Assembly (NCBI GenBank): GCA_037439465.1
Contig: JBBIVX010000007.1
Span: 37,824-101,823, forward strand
DNA: 64,000 nucleotides
DNA from: Parasulfuritortus sp037439465
GTDB taxonomy: Bacteria; Pseudomonadota; Gammaproteobacteria; Burkholderiales; Thiobacillaceae
Reading direction: 5' to 3'
The notes below the pieces were generated by a model. The model ran no database searches, was not told the origin of the DNA, and saw nothing but the letters and a program-made list of their open reading frames with translations. Below are positions 1 to 7,925 of the stretch, one piece after another. Numbering within the stretch: position 1 is the stretch's first letter; each line of letters begins with the position of its first letter. The translations under genes and the position numbers were made by a program.

Positions 1-887
1 CAGGGCCGGGCTGGAACGAAGCGGAGGTATTGCGTCTCGCCGCCAGTCTGGATCAGGGCAGCGAGCACCCCTTGGCCCACTGCATTGTCACCGAGGCACG
101 TCGGCGCGGCCTTGGGCTGGACGATGCGGACGAGTTCGAGTCCGCCTCAGGCATCGGCGTGCGTGGCGCTGTAAAGGGCCGGGCACTGATCCTCGGCAAC
201 AGTAAGCTGATGACGGAGAACGGCGTCGACTGGCAAGCGCTGGCGGGCGCCGCCGAGGCCCTGCGCGGCGAGGGCGCCAGTGTCATGTTCCTGGCCGTGG
301 ACGGCCGGGCGGCGGGCCTGCTGGCGGTTGCCGACCCGATCAAGGCCACCACGCCGGAGGCCCTGGCGCGGCTGCGTGAAAGCGGCCTCGCCCTGGTCAT
401 GGCCACTGGCGATGGCCTCTCCACCGCCCGGGCCGTGGCCCGCCGGCTCGACATCGAGGCGGTGCATGGCGAGGTCAAGCCCAAGGACAAGGACGACCTG
501 GTGGCTGCGCTGCAGGCCCAGGGCCGCGTTGTCGCCATGGCCGGAGACGGCATCAACGACGCCCCGGCCCTGGCCCGTGCCGATGTCGGCATTGCCATGG
601 GAACCGGCACCGACGTGGCCATGACCAGCGCACAGGTCACCCTGGTCAAGGGCGACCTGCGCGGCATCGTCGCGGCTCGCCGACTATCCCTGGCGACCGT
701 GGCCAACATGCGCCAGAACCTGTCCTTCGCCCTGATCTATAACACACTCGGCGTGCCCATTGCCGCCGGAGTGCTTTACCCGTTCACCGGCCTGTTGCTG
801 TCGCCATTGATCGCGGCCCTGGCGATGAGCTTCAGCTCGGTGTCGGTAGTGGGGAATGCCCTGCGGCTCAGCCGGACGAAACTTTGA
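1..887 (+). CDS. copA: Cu(I)-translocating P1B-type ATPase, C-terminal part (5' truncated by window edge)
   Basis: The reading frame is open from base 3, so the real start lies before the window. What remains is the nucleotide-binding domain with the SEHPLA motif of P1B ATPases, the hinge motif GDGINDAP (about base 546), and the last two membrane helices. The final helices carry YNTLGVPIAAG and MSFSSVSVVGNALRL, the Cu(I)-site signatures of CopA-type pumps (YN in helix 7, M-SS in helix 8). By family it exports cytoplasmic Cu(I) across the inner membrane using ATP. The phosphorylation motif DKTGT lies upstream and is not visible. Metal specificity is inferred from the membrane signatures; Ag(I) is usually also accepted. 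Confidence 0.93.
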   Translation, partial: GPGWNEAEVLRLAASLDQGSEHPLAHCIVTEARRRGLGLDDADEFESASGIGVRGAVKGRALILGNSKLMTENGVDWQALAGAAEALRGEGASVMFLAVDGRAAGLLAVADPIKATTPEALARLRESGLALVMATGDGLSTARAVARRLDIEAVHGEVKPKDKDDLVAALQAQGRVVAMAGDGINDAPALARADVGIAMGTGTDVAMTSAQVTLVKGDLRGIVAARRLSLATVANMRQNLSFALIYNTLGVPIAAGVLYPFTGLLLSPLIAALAMSFSSVSVVGNALRLSRTKL

Positions 888-1519
888 GTCAAGCGGCTAA
901 CGCTATTCCCGCTGCTCATATTGGCTGGCCGCGCGTCGTATGTTGTGCGCGTCGATGCCTCCGAAACGCCCAAGCCCACGGGCGCGATACAAAAAAATGG
1001 GCAACGATTCCACACACCCACCATCCGGATAATTCGTCAGGTTTTCATGCCGATGCCGGGATACTCCAGGTTCTAAGCCACCCGCCGCAGAGGCGCATCA
1101 CCACGCCGAGCCAGGCGGCTGGGCGTGCACACGGCGGAAACCCTCCAGCATGCGGCCAGGTTGGCCAGGGCCGTATCCTGCCGCCAGGCGTGGGACTGGC
1201 TCAGGTTGGCCTATCCAGACGCGCCTGTATCGGGCGAGGCGCTGCACCACCGGCTGTTTGATACCCGGCAGGAATATGGGGCCTGCAAGGTCAACACGGA
1301 CACCCAGGGTGCCGTGTGGGGCGCCCATATCGCATTCACGGGCGGCCTGACTTTCCACCCGGAAGCGCTGTTGCGCTTTGCCCTGGACGTCTCTGCCCGG
1401 AAGGCCGGTTCTTGGCCCCTGCCTTTGGCTACACAATCTGGGATAATCCCAACGTCTCTTGGGAGTTCGACCATGCCCTGGAAGTACCCGCCCTGCCCTT
1501 GCCTGCACCGCCCCGCCTC
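888..1519. other. 632-base stretch without a convincing gene
   Basis: Nothing here could be assigned to a family. Both strands carry several overlapping open frames with poor similarity to anything I recognise. The most protein-like is a plus-strand frame with a GTG start at 1125, listed separately. The 5' part (900-1060) is less GC-rich than the flanks and contains an A7 run near 990. No tRNA, inverted repeat ends or direct repeats that would mark a mobile element were seen. It may be a decayed gene between the copper ATPase and the ELM1/glycosyltransferase pair, or the long leader of the latter. Confidence 0.4.
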
Positions 1520-1538
1520 ATGTCCAGCCCAGAAATAA
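1125..1538 (+). CDS. Unrecognised open frame, possible gene remnant
   Basis: A 137-codon frame with a GTG start. The first 100 or so residues look protein-like (mixed hydrophobic and charged, with QAWDWLRLAYPD and GAVWGAHIAFTGG), while the last 35 are rich in Pro, Cys and Ser and look non-coding. It overlaps the start of the downstream ELM1-like gene by 19 bases. I recognise no family and no ribosome binding site. It could be a spurious frame in GC-rich DNA or a decayed gene; low confidence. Confidence 0.2.
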   Translation: MHTAETLQHAARLARAVSCRQAWDWLRLAYPDAPVSGEALHHRLFDTRQEYGACKVNTDTQGAVWGAHIAFTGGLTFHPEALLRFALDVSARKAGSWPLPLATQSGIIPTSLGSSTMPWKYPPCPCLHRPASCPAQK

Positions 1539-2434
1539 CGGTGTGGCGGTTTGTCGATGGCAAGCCGGGGCACGAAAAACAGAGCCTCGGTCTCGTCAAC
1601 GCCCTGGCCCGGCTCACCAGAGTGCAGCGCCACGACCTGCCGGCCCGCACCGAGTTGAAGGACTGGCTGCTGGGCCGCCTTCCGGCCAGCCAGGACCTGG
1701 CCGCGCCCGATCTCATCGTCGGCGCCGGCCACGCCTGTCACCTGCCCATGCTGGCGGCGCGTCGCCTGCGCGGCGGCAAGGCGGTGGTGCTGATGAGCCC
1801 CAGCCTGCCCACGCGCTGGTTCGACCTTTGTCTCATCCCCGAGCACGACCACCCCCTGCGCCGCGACAACGTCATCGTCACCCTCGGCGCCATCAATGCC
1901 GCCCATCCCGAGTCGCACGACCGCAGCGGCCGCGGCCTGATCCTGGTGGGCGGCAACTCACCGCATTACGTCTGGGACAGTCTGTCCATCACCCGTCAGG
2001 TCCTCGACATCGTCAACAGCACGCCGGATACCGCCTGGCGGCTGACCACCTCGCGCCGCACCCCCGCCGATTTCGTCGCCCAGCTCGCCCGCCAGGCCCC
2101 GGCCAACCTGGAGAGTCTGACCTACGACGCCACCCCCCCCGGCTGGCTGGAAAATGCTTTGCTCGAATCCGAGCGGGTCTGGGTCAGCGAAGATAGCGTC
2201 TCCATGCTCTACGAAGCCCTCACCGCCGGTGCCGCCACCGGCCTGTTGCGTCTGCCGACGCCGGGCACCGGCCGGGTCGCCGACGGCATCCAGCGTCTGA
2301 TCGACGATGGCTGGATCACCCCCTATTCCACCTGGCGCCAGACCAACCGCCTGATCCCGCCACCCGCCCCCCTCGACGAAGCCACCCGCTGCGCCCGCAT
2401 CATCCTGGAAAGATGGTTCCAGCACGCCCTCTGA
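1520..2434 (+). CDS. ELM1-family (mitochondrial fission ELM1-like) protein
   Basis: 304 residues from the ATG at 1520 (MSSPEITVWRFVDGKPGHEKQ). The N-terminal DGKPGHE motif followed by QSLGLVNAL is the hallmark of the ELM1-like family, which in bacteria sits with LPS and glycan genes and has a glycosyltransferase-B-like fold. The frame stays open upstream to 1316, but the family similarity begins at this Met. The 3' end overlaps the next glycosyltransferase gene by 22 bases, so the two are probably co-translated. A role in cell-surface glycan synthesis is inferred from context; the name from plant mitochondria says nothing about bacterial function. Confidence 0.85.
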   Translation: MSSPEITVWRFVDGKPGHEKQSLGLVNALARLTRVQRHDLPARTELKDWLLGRLPASQDLAAPDLIVGAGHACHLPMLAARRLRGGKAVVLMSPSLPTRWFDLCLIPEHDHPLRRDNVIVTLGAINAAHPESHDRSGRGLILVGGNSPHYVWDSLSITRQVLDIVNSTPDTAWRLTTSRRTPADFVAQLARQAPANLESLTYDATPPGWLENALLESERVWVSEDSVSMLYEALTAGAATGLLRLPTPGTGRVADGIQRLIDDGWITPYSTWRQTNRLIPPPAPLDEATRCARIILERWFQHAL

Positions 2435-3549
2435 CCGTGCTGCAGATGCTGCCGGCCCTGGACGCCGGCGGTGTCGAGCAAGGCACCCTGGAAGTCGGCC
2501 GCCATCTCGTCGACCACGGCCACCGTTCCCTGGTGATGTCGGCAGGCGGCCGCCTGCTGCCGCGTCTGCAGGCGGAAGGCTCTACCCATTTCGCCTGGGA
2601 TATCGGCCGCAAATCGCCCTGGACACTGCGCCTCGTCCCGCGCCTGCGCCGCCTGCTAGCGACGGAACGGGTCGACATACTGCACCTGCGCTCGCGCCTG
2701 CCGGCCTGGGTCGGCTACCTGGCTTGGCGCGGCATGGACCCGGCGACGCGACCTCATCTCGTCACCACTGTGCACGGCCCCTATACCGTGAACGCCTACA
2801 GCGCCATCATGACCCACGGCGAACGGGTCATCGCCGTATCGGAGATGATCCGCACCTACATTCTGGATAATTACCCCGCCGTACCGCCCGAGCGGATACG
2901 CGTCATCCCGCGCGGCGTCGATCCGATGCTCTACCCGCACGGTCACCAACCCGCTCCCGCCTGGCGGGATGACTGGTACCTGGCCTTCCCGGAGACCCGC
3001 GGCAAGGCCCTGCTGACCCTGCCCGCCCGGCTGACGCGCTGGAAGGGTCAGGAAGATTTCATCGACCTCGTTGCCGCCCTGCGGCGCACGCATCCCGAGG
3101 CGCACGGTCTCATCGTCGGTGAGCCGCATCCGCGCCGCCGCGAGTTCCTCGCTGAATTGCGGCAGCGGGTACATGCCCGCGGCCTCGACGGGCACATCAC
3201 CTTCACCGGGCACCGCGCCGACATCAGGGAGATCATGGCCCTATCCGCCATCGTCCTGTCGCTGTCGCGCGTACCGGAGGCCTTCGGCCGGGCCACCCTG
3301 GAAGCCCTGAGCCTGGGCCGGCCAGTGATTGCCTACGACCACGGCGGGGTGGCGGAGCAGTTGGCGGCACTGTTGCCGGCGGGCGGCATCGCCGTCGGCG
3401 ACTGGCAGGCCGGCGCCGCCAAGGCCGGCGCCTGGCTGGAGCAGCCCCCAGCAGTGCCGAAGGACAACCCGTTCACGCTAGAGCGCATGCTGGCCGCGAC
3501 GTTGGCGACGTATGCCGAACTGGCGGCCGCCTCAAGGCCGTACCTTTAA
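2413..3549 (+). CDS. Glycosyltransferase family 4 (GT-B), LPS-type
   Basis: 378 residues. The N-terminal Rossmann half begins VLQMLPALDAGGVEQGTLEV with the glycine-rich acceptor loop. The C-terminal half contains RLTRWKGQEDFIDLV and PEAFGRATLEALSLGRPVIA, the EX7E-type nucleotide-sugar site of GT4 retaining enzymes. No membrane segment is seen, so it is probably cytoplasmic or peripheral at the inner membrane, adding a sugar to a lipid-linked acceptor. The ATG at 2413 lies inside the end of the ELM1-like gene. Sugar donor and acceptor cannot be told from sequence. It converges on the minus-strand glycosyltransferase ending at 3599. Confidence 0.93.
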   Translation: MVPARPLTVLQMLPALDAGGVEQGTLEVGRHLVDHGHRSLVMSAGGRLLPRLQAEGSTHFAWDIGRKSPWTLRLVPRLRRLLATERVDILHLRSRLPAWVGYLAWRGMDPATRPHLVTTVHGPYTVNAYSAIMTHGERVIAVSEMIRTYILDNYPAVPPERIRVIPRGVDPMLYPHGHQPAPAWRDDWYLAFPETRGKALLTLPARLTRWKGQEDFIDLVAALRRTHPEAHGLIVGEPHPRRREFLAELRQRVHARGLDGHITFTGHRADIREIMALSAIVLSLSRVPEAFGRATLEALSLGRPVIAYDHGGVAEQLAALLPAGGIAVGDWQAGAAKAGAWLEQPPAVPKDNPFTLERMLAATLATYAELAAASRPYL

Positions 3550-3598
3550 GTAGCCATAGGCCGGACCCATGACTCAGGGGGGAGCCTCGCCATGGCCG

Positions 3599-4690
3599 TT
3601 AGCCTCCGCCGGCGCTCGCCGCTGACGACCCCCCGGCCGCCCGGATGAAGCCATAGGCCTCCAGTACAGCCGCCATTTGTCGCTCCCGACTGTAGCGGCG
3701 CATCACCGTCTGCCGCGCCGCCGCCGCCAGGCGCTGTCGCAAGGCCTCGTCCCGGCAGAGCGTCTGCACCGCTGCCGCCATGGCCTCGACGTCGCCCTCG
3801 CCGACGAGTAAGCCATTCTCGCCGCTGGTCACGGATTCGGGAATACCGCCGACCGCGAAGGCGACCGGTACGGCGCCGCTGGCCATGGCCTCGACCATGG
3901 CCAGGCCAAAACCCTCCTTGAGACTGGGCATGAGGCAGACGTCCGCCGCCTGCAGCAGGGTGGGGACGTCGTCGCGGAAACCGAGAAAGGTTACGGCCGC
4001 CGTCAGCGCATGGGCGCATGCGTAGCGCTCCAGCTCGCGCCGCTCTGTGCCCTCACCGACGATGAGCAGCCGCACCGGGCAAGCGGCGGCTTGCAAACGC
4101 GAGAGCGCCTGCAGCGCATAGCGGTGTCCCTTCACCGGCTCCAGGCGGCCGACCTGCATCAATATGCAGTCATCGGCAGGCCACCCCAATGACCGGCGCA
4201 GGGCCGCCTTGTCGCTGGCCGGCCGATAGCGTTGCAGGTCGATGGCGTTGTAGACGAGGACAGCCGCCGCCTCGGGAAAACCAGTCGCCAGCAGGCTGGC
4301 GCGCACCGCCGCCGAGACGCAAAGTACACGCCGGTACCCGGCAAAGGCCTGGCTGCGCACCAGGGTGTGGGCGGTGGCCAGCGCCGCGATCCTCGGCGCC
4401 ACGCGCCGCGCCAGCCAGGCGGATTTGGCCATGTGGGCATGCAACACATCCGGGTGGGCGGCGGCGATCGCCGCCGCCAGACTCCAGCGGGTCCAGGGCA
4501 GGACGCGACCGCCGGCCGACCAGGGATGTACCGGCACGCCCTCCCGACGCAACGCAGCGGCCAGCGCGCCCCCATCGGGACAGGCCACCATGGCCTCGAT
4601 ACCCTGCGCGCGCTGCATGACGGCGAGGTCGATCACATGCCGCTCCGCGCCGCCGATCGCGGCGCTGGCCACCACGTGCAGCACCCGCAT
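3599..4690 (-). CDS. Glycosyltransferase family 4 (GT-B)
   Basis: 363 residues starting MRVLHVVASAAIGGAERHV, the typical GT4 N-terminus. The donor-binding half shows GRLEPVKGHRYALQAL and the EX7E region PSLKEGFGLAMVEAMASGAVP. The tail is low-complexity (Ala/Ser/Gly). It is the last gene of a minus-strand run that begins at aroE, 18 bases after the GT2 gene, and probably contributes a sugar to LPS core or O-chain. The exact linkage is unknown. Confidence 0.93.
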   Translation of the reverse strand: MRVLHVVASAAIGGAERHVIDLAVMQRAQGIEAMVACPDGGALAAALRREGVPVHPWSAGGRVLPWTRWSLAAAIAAAHPDVLHAHMAKSAWLARRVAPRIAALATAHTLVRSQAFAGYRRVLCVSAAVRASLLATGFPEAAAVLVYNAIDLQRYRPASDKAALRRSLGWPADDCILMQVGRLEPVKGHRYALQALSRLQAAACPVRLLIVGEGTERRELERYACAHALTAAVTFLGFRDDVPTLLQAADVCLMPSLKEGFGLAMVEAMASGAVPVAFAVGGIPESVTSGENGLLVGEGDVEAMAAAVQTLCRDEALRQRLAAAARQTVMRRYSRERQMAAVLEAYGFIRAAGGSSAASAGGG

Positions 4691-4708
4691 CGCGCCCGGC
4701 CCCGATCG

Positions 4709-5515
4709 CTAGCGACCCGGCGCCCCGCCGCCGCGGGCGGAGCGGCGTTCGGCCAGGAAGGCCTCGCGCGCCTTGGCCAGACGAATGAAACGCTGGAAGG
4801 CGTACATGTAGCTCATGATCACGCCGTCGATGCCATAGACAAAGGCGCGTCGCAAGACGAGCGACTTGAAGAAGGCCAGGGGCGGGGTGAGCAGCAGACT
4901 GAGGGCGGAGGGATTGCGCCCCCGTGCGTAGAGGTCGCGCGCCTGCTCGGAGGTAAAGAAATTGATCTTGGCGGTATGGTGGCTGAGCGAGCGGAAGGAG
5001 CGGTGCAGGATCATCTCCCTCAACGCCCGCGTCTCGCCGGCGCGTACCGCCACCGAGTCATGCACCGGCAGGGGCTTGAAACCGGCGCGGCTCTTGCGAT
5101 AGAGCCGTACCGGCCGGTGGTAGGCGGTCCACAGATGACCGTTTTGCTGAAATGGATAGATCAGGATGATGGGCATGGTGAAAGCTGTCACGCTGGCGGG
5201 GATGCCGCGACGGAACTCGGCCTCGATCTCTGCGCGCAGGGCCGGGCTGACCTCTTCGTCGGCATCGATGTTGAGTACCCAGTCGTTGCGGCATTGCGCC
5301 TCGCCGTGCACCTTCTGCTCGCCATAACCGCTCCAGGCCCGGTATAGCGTGCGCGCCCCGAGGGACTCGCTCACCGCCACGGTGTCGTCTTCGCTGCCGC
5401 TGTCGACGACGATCACCTCATCCACCCAGTCGCGCACGCTGCCGATGGCGGCGGGGATGCGGTCTGCCTCGTTCTTGGCGATGATGAATACGGATAGTGG
5501 CAGGGTGGACACCAT
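4709..5515 (-). CDS. Glycosyltransferase family 2, WaaE/KdtX-like LPS core enzyme
   Basis: 268 residues. It starts with SVFIIAKNEADRIPAAIGSV and has the GT-A acidic motifs VVDSGSEDD and NIDADEEVS (DXD-type metal/donor site). This arrangement, and the C-terminal YMYAFQRFIRLAKAREAFL segment, match the WaaE/KdtX group that adds a beta-linked hexose to inner-core heptose. It is flanked by a sulfotransferase (12 bases upstream) and a GT4 gene, supporting LPS core assembly on the cytoplasmic face. The sugar added is inferred only from the family. Confidence 0.88.
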   Translation of the reverse strand: MVSTLPLSVFIIAKNEADRIPAAIGSVRDWVDEVIVVDSGSEDDTVAVSESLGARTLYRAWSGYGEQKVHGEAQCRNDWVLNIDADEEVSPALRAEIEAEFRRGIPASVTAFTMPIILIYPFQQNGHLWTAYHRPVRLYRKSRAGFKPLPVHDSVAVRAGETRALREMILHRSFRSLSHHTAKINFFTSEQARDLYARGRNPSALSLLLTPPLAFFKSLVLRRAFVYGIDGVIMSYMYAFQRFIRLAKAREAFLAERRSARGGGAPGR

Positions 5516-5526
5516 AGACCTCTGGT

Positions 5527-6243
5527 TCAGTGTTGCCGCTTAACGCCCGCCAGGCGCTTGAGGCCATTCAGTAAACGCTGCCATGGACTCGGCCGCGGCG
5601 ATCGGTCGCGGCCCTGATTATGGCGCTCTCCCACGCTCAGCCGCTGCGCCGCCGGGGCAATGCCGGCAAAGGTGAGCAGGTCCGCCATGCCCTCTGGGGC
5701 GTTGAGCGCCGCGGCGGTATTCCATCTGCGGATACGCCCCGGATAACGTTCGAGCAGTGCCGTCACGGTCTCATGGTATTCCTCCCAGTAGCGGCGTATG
5801 GCCGCGTCGAGGTCCATGCTGGCGTATTTCGGGAAGGTGGGATCGAAACGCCGGTCACGCCGCCATTGTCTGCCCGGATCGAGCACCCAGTGGTTCTTGT
5901 TCTTGCGCCGGAGCTTTTGCATGAAACTGGCGACCACCACCTCACGCTCGCGCTCCAGACAAATGACCCGCGCCTCCGGATAACGCTCCAGCAGCATGGG
6001 GACGTAGGGCAGCCAACTATGGCAGACATCCCCGACCAACCGCCCGTCCCGCCCGAGGAGAGTGCCTACTTTGCGCTCGAACGCCCGTTCCGACACCTGC
6101 CAGGGCAGCAGCGGCCGGTTTTCATGGCTGAAGGCCGCACCCTCCTGCTGCTTGAGCAGGTAATAGAGTGACACGCTACCGCTGCGGCCGGTGCCGATGC
6201 CAATCAGCAATTGCTTGCCGGCTGTCGTTGGCGGCGCGTTCAC
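5527..6243 (-). CDS. Sulfotransferase-family protein
   Basis: 238 residues. The N-terminal IGIGTGRSGSVSLYYLL is the 5'-phosphosulfate-binding loop of PAPS-dependent sulfotransferases; a second conserved region is EREREVVVASFMQKL (3'-phosphate-binding Arg/Ser-like). Sequence distance to characterised enzymes seems large. It overlaps the phosphoethanolamine transferase gene by 4 bases, so the two are translationally coupled. The likely role is sulfation of a surface glycan or lipid. PAPS synthesis genes (cysDN/C) are not in the window. The substrate is unknown. Confidence 0.8.
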   Translation of the reverse strand: MNAPPTTAGKQLLIGIGTGRSGSVSLYYLLKQQEGAAFSHENRPLLPWQVSERAFERKVGTLLGRDGRLVGDVCHSWLPYVPMLLERYPEARVICLEREREVVVASFMQKLRRKNKNHWVLDPGRQWRRDRRFDPTFPKYASMDLDAAIRRYWEEYHETVTALLERYPGRIRRWNTAAALNAPEGMADLLTFAGIAPAAQRLSVGERHNQGRDRSPRPSPWQRLLNGLKRLAGVKRQH

Positions 6244-7925
6244 TCTGCCCCCCCATGAATGGCTTGGCAGGTGCGATCCACCCGGATCAGGGCGCCGTCG
6301 GGGGCCGCGCTGTTCTTCTCGACCACCAGGCAGCCCATCATGCCGCCGAGGTCCGGCCCATTGGCATAGTAGCGGCCGGAGACTTCGTTCGGATTACCGA
6401 TCTTGTAGCCGAGGAGGCGGGCGATCTCCTGTCCGATCTCGTAATGCGTCGGGGCCTGCATGGCCCGCACCCGTTGCACGGCCTGGCCATCGGCACCTGC
6501 GGTCGCATAAAAGATAAAGGGAACGCGCACCACGTCTGGCTCCAGCAGCGTATGCCCGTATTTACCGCCCTCGCCCATCATCTCGCCATGGTCGGCGGTA
6601 AAGAAAAGGTAGGCGGGGAGCCGCGACCGCCGCTTGATATCGTCGATGATGGCGCGCAGCAGGTGGTCGGTATAACGCACCGAATTGTCATAAGCATTGA
6701 CCGTGTGGTCGTGGTGGGAGACGCCATCAACGGGGTATTTGCCATAGCCGGCCGGGTAGGACGAATCATAGGGGCTGTGCGAATTGCGCTGGTGCAGGAC
6801 GATGAACGCGGGCCTAGCCAGATCGATGCGCGCCAGCTGGCGCAGCAGTATGTCGTCCTTGAGCGTCTCATATTGTTCGCGCATGTCCTCCTGGGTGATG
6901 AATTCGTCGGCGAACTCGGTGCCGGCATAGGTGGACAGGTTGGGGGTCTGGGCCGAGATGTAATAAGTTTTGTAGCCGCGCTCCTTGGCCAGCTTGAGCA
7001 GATTGCTCTCATAGCGCAGCAGATGAGTCACGTTGCCCGGCTCGCGCTGCACGTTATAAAAAGCCGGCAGCGACACCTTGGTGGCAACGCCGCCGGCAAA
7101 GGCGCGGTGATAAACGAAATGCGCATCTTCCCTGAGGCTTTCCAGTTCTGGCGTCGTGGGGCGCTCATAGCCGAACAGGCTCATGTGCTTGTAGGTCAGG
7201 CTCTCGCCCATGACGATGACGATGACGGGCGATTGCTTGAGCGGCAGTTTTTCGATCACATAGGGCAGGAAATGCGGCCGTAGCGCCGTCTGCCCGCCCT
7301 CGCCGCGCAGGCGGCGGCCGACGAAATAGGACGCGGCATACAGGGTGTTACGGATCGAGTAGGCGGTGGGACTGGGGTAGAACCCCTGCGACTTGGCTGA
7401 CACGAAGGCGCGATAAGGCAGGATACTCAGCAACAGCAGCAAGGCGAGGGCGGCGAAAGGTAGCCGCAGGGTCAGCGCAAACGCCCTCTGCCGCAGGCTA
7501 TAGGCGCCGGCGGCGGCAGCGGCCACCAGCAGTAACGGGGCGGCCATATAGGGCAGCACGGCGGACAGGGTAAGCCAGATCTCGTCCCACTCGCTGAACA
7601 GGAACACCACCTCGTGCGGCGAGATCAGCGTGCCAAAGTAGGAAAAGTGCAGGAACTGCGCCAACTGCAGGAGCGCGATCAGGCCGAGGAAGAGCAGAAA
7701 CGTCAGGCGGTGGCGCAAGCCCAGCATCAGAGCCGCAAAGATCCAGACGGCGGCGAAGGCCTTGGCGTAAAACCTGACTGGGTAGTTTGGCTGCATGAGC
7801 CCGTACAGATGGTCCGGCAGCACGAACAGAACGGCCAGCGCCAGGGCGGCAATGAGGTGGCGCAGCAGCCTGCCGATGAACGACAGTCGCGGCCGCTGGA
7901 AGAATGGGTCTAGCAGGGCGGTCAC
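6240..7925 (-). CDS. Phosphoethanolamine transferase, EptA/CptA-type inner-membrane alkaline-phosphatase-fold enzyme
   Basis: 561 residues. About five N-terminal membrane helices (residues 20-180) precede a periplasmic catalytic domain. Visible active-site elements are the metal-binding Glu in VMGESLTYKHMSLFGYERP, the nucleophile Thr in GGVATKVSLPAF, and FTADHGEMMGEGGKYGH with the metal ligands Asp-His. By family it moves phosphoethanolamine from phosphatidylethanolamine to lipid A or core sugars, lowering surface charge and raising polymyxin resistance. The Cys usually found after the nucleophile (PCMFS in EptA/MCR) is Ala here, so that disulfide is missing. It is coupled by 4-base overlaps to mgtE and to the sulfotransferase. 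Lipid A versus core specificity is uncertain. Confidence 0.88.
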   Translation of the reverse strand: MTALLDPFFQRPRLSFIGRLLRHLIAALALAVLFVLPDHLYGLMQPNYPVRFYAKAFAAVWIFAALMLGLRHRLTFLLFLGLIALLQLAQFLHFSYFGTLISPHEVVFLFSEWDEIWLTLSAVLPYMAAPLLLVAAAAAGAYSLRQRAFALTLRLPFAALALLLLLSILPYRAFVSAKSQGFYPSPTAYSIRNTLYAASYFVGRRLRGEGGQTALRPHFLPYVIEKLPLKQSPVIVIVMGESLTYKHMSLFGYERPTTPELESLREDAHFVYHRAFAGGVATKVSLPAFYNVQREPGNVTHLLRYESNLLKLAKERGYKTYYISAQTPNLSTYAGTEFADEFITQEDMREQYETLKDDILLRQLARIDLARPAFIVLHQRNSHSPYDSSYPAGYGKYPVDGVSHHDHTVNAYDNSVRYTDHLLRAIIDDIKRRSRLPAYLFFTADHGEMMGEGGKYGHTLLEPDVVRVPFIFYATAGADGQAVQRVRAMQAPTHYEIGQEIARLLGYKIGNPNEVSGRYYANGPDLGGMMGCLVVEKNSAAPDGALIRVDRTCQAIHGGAE

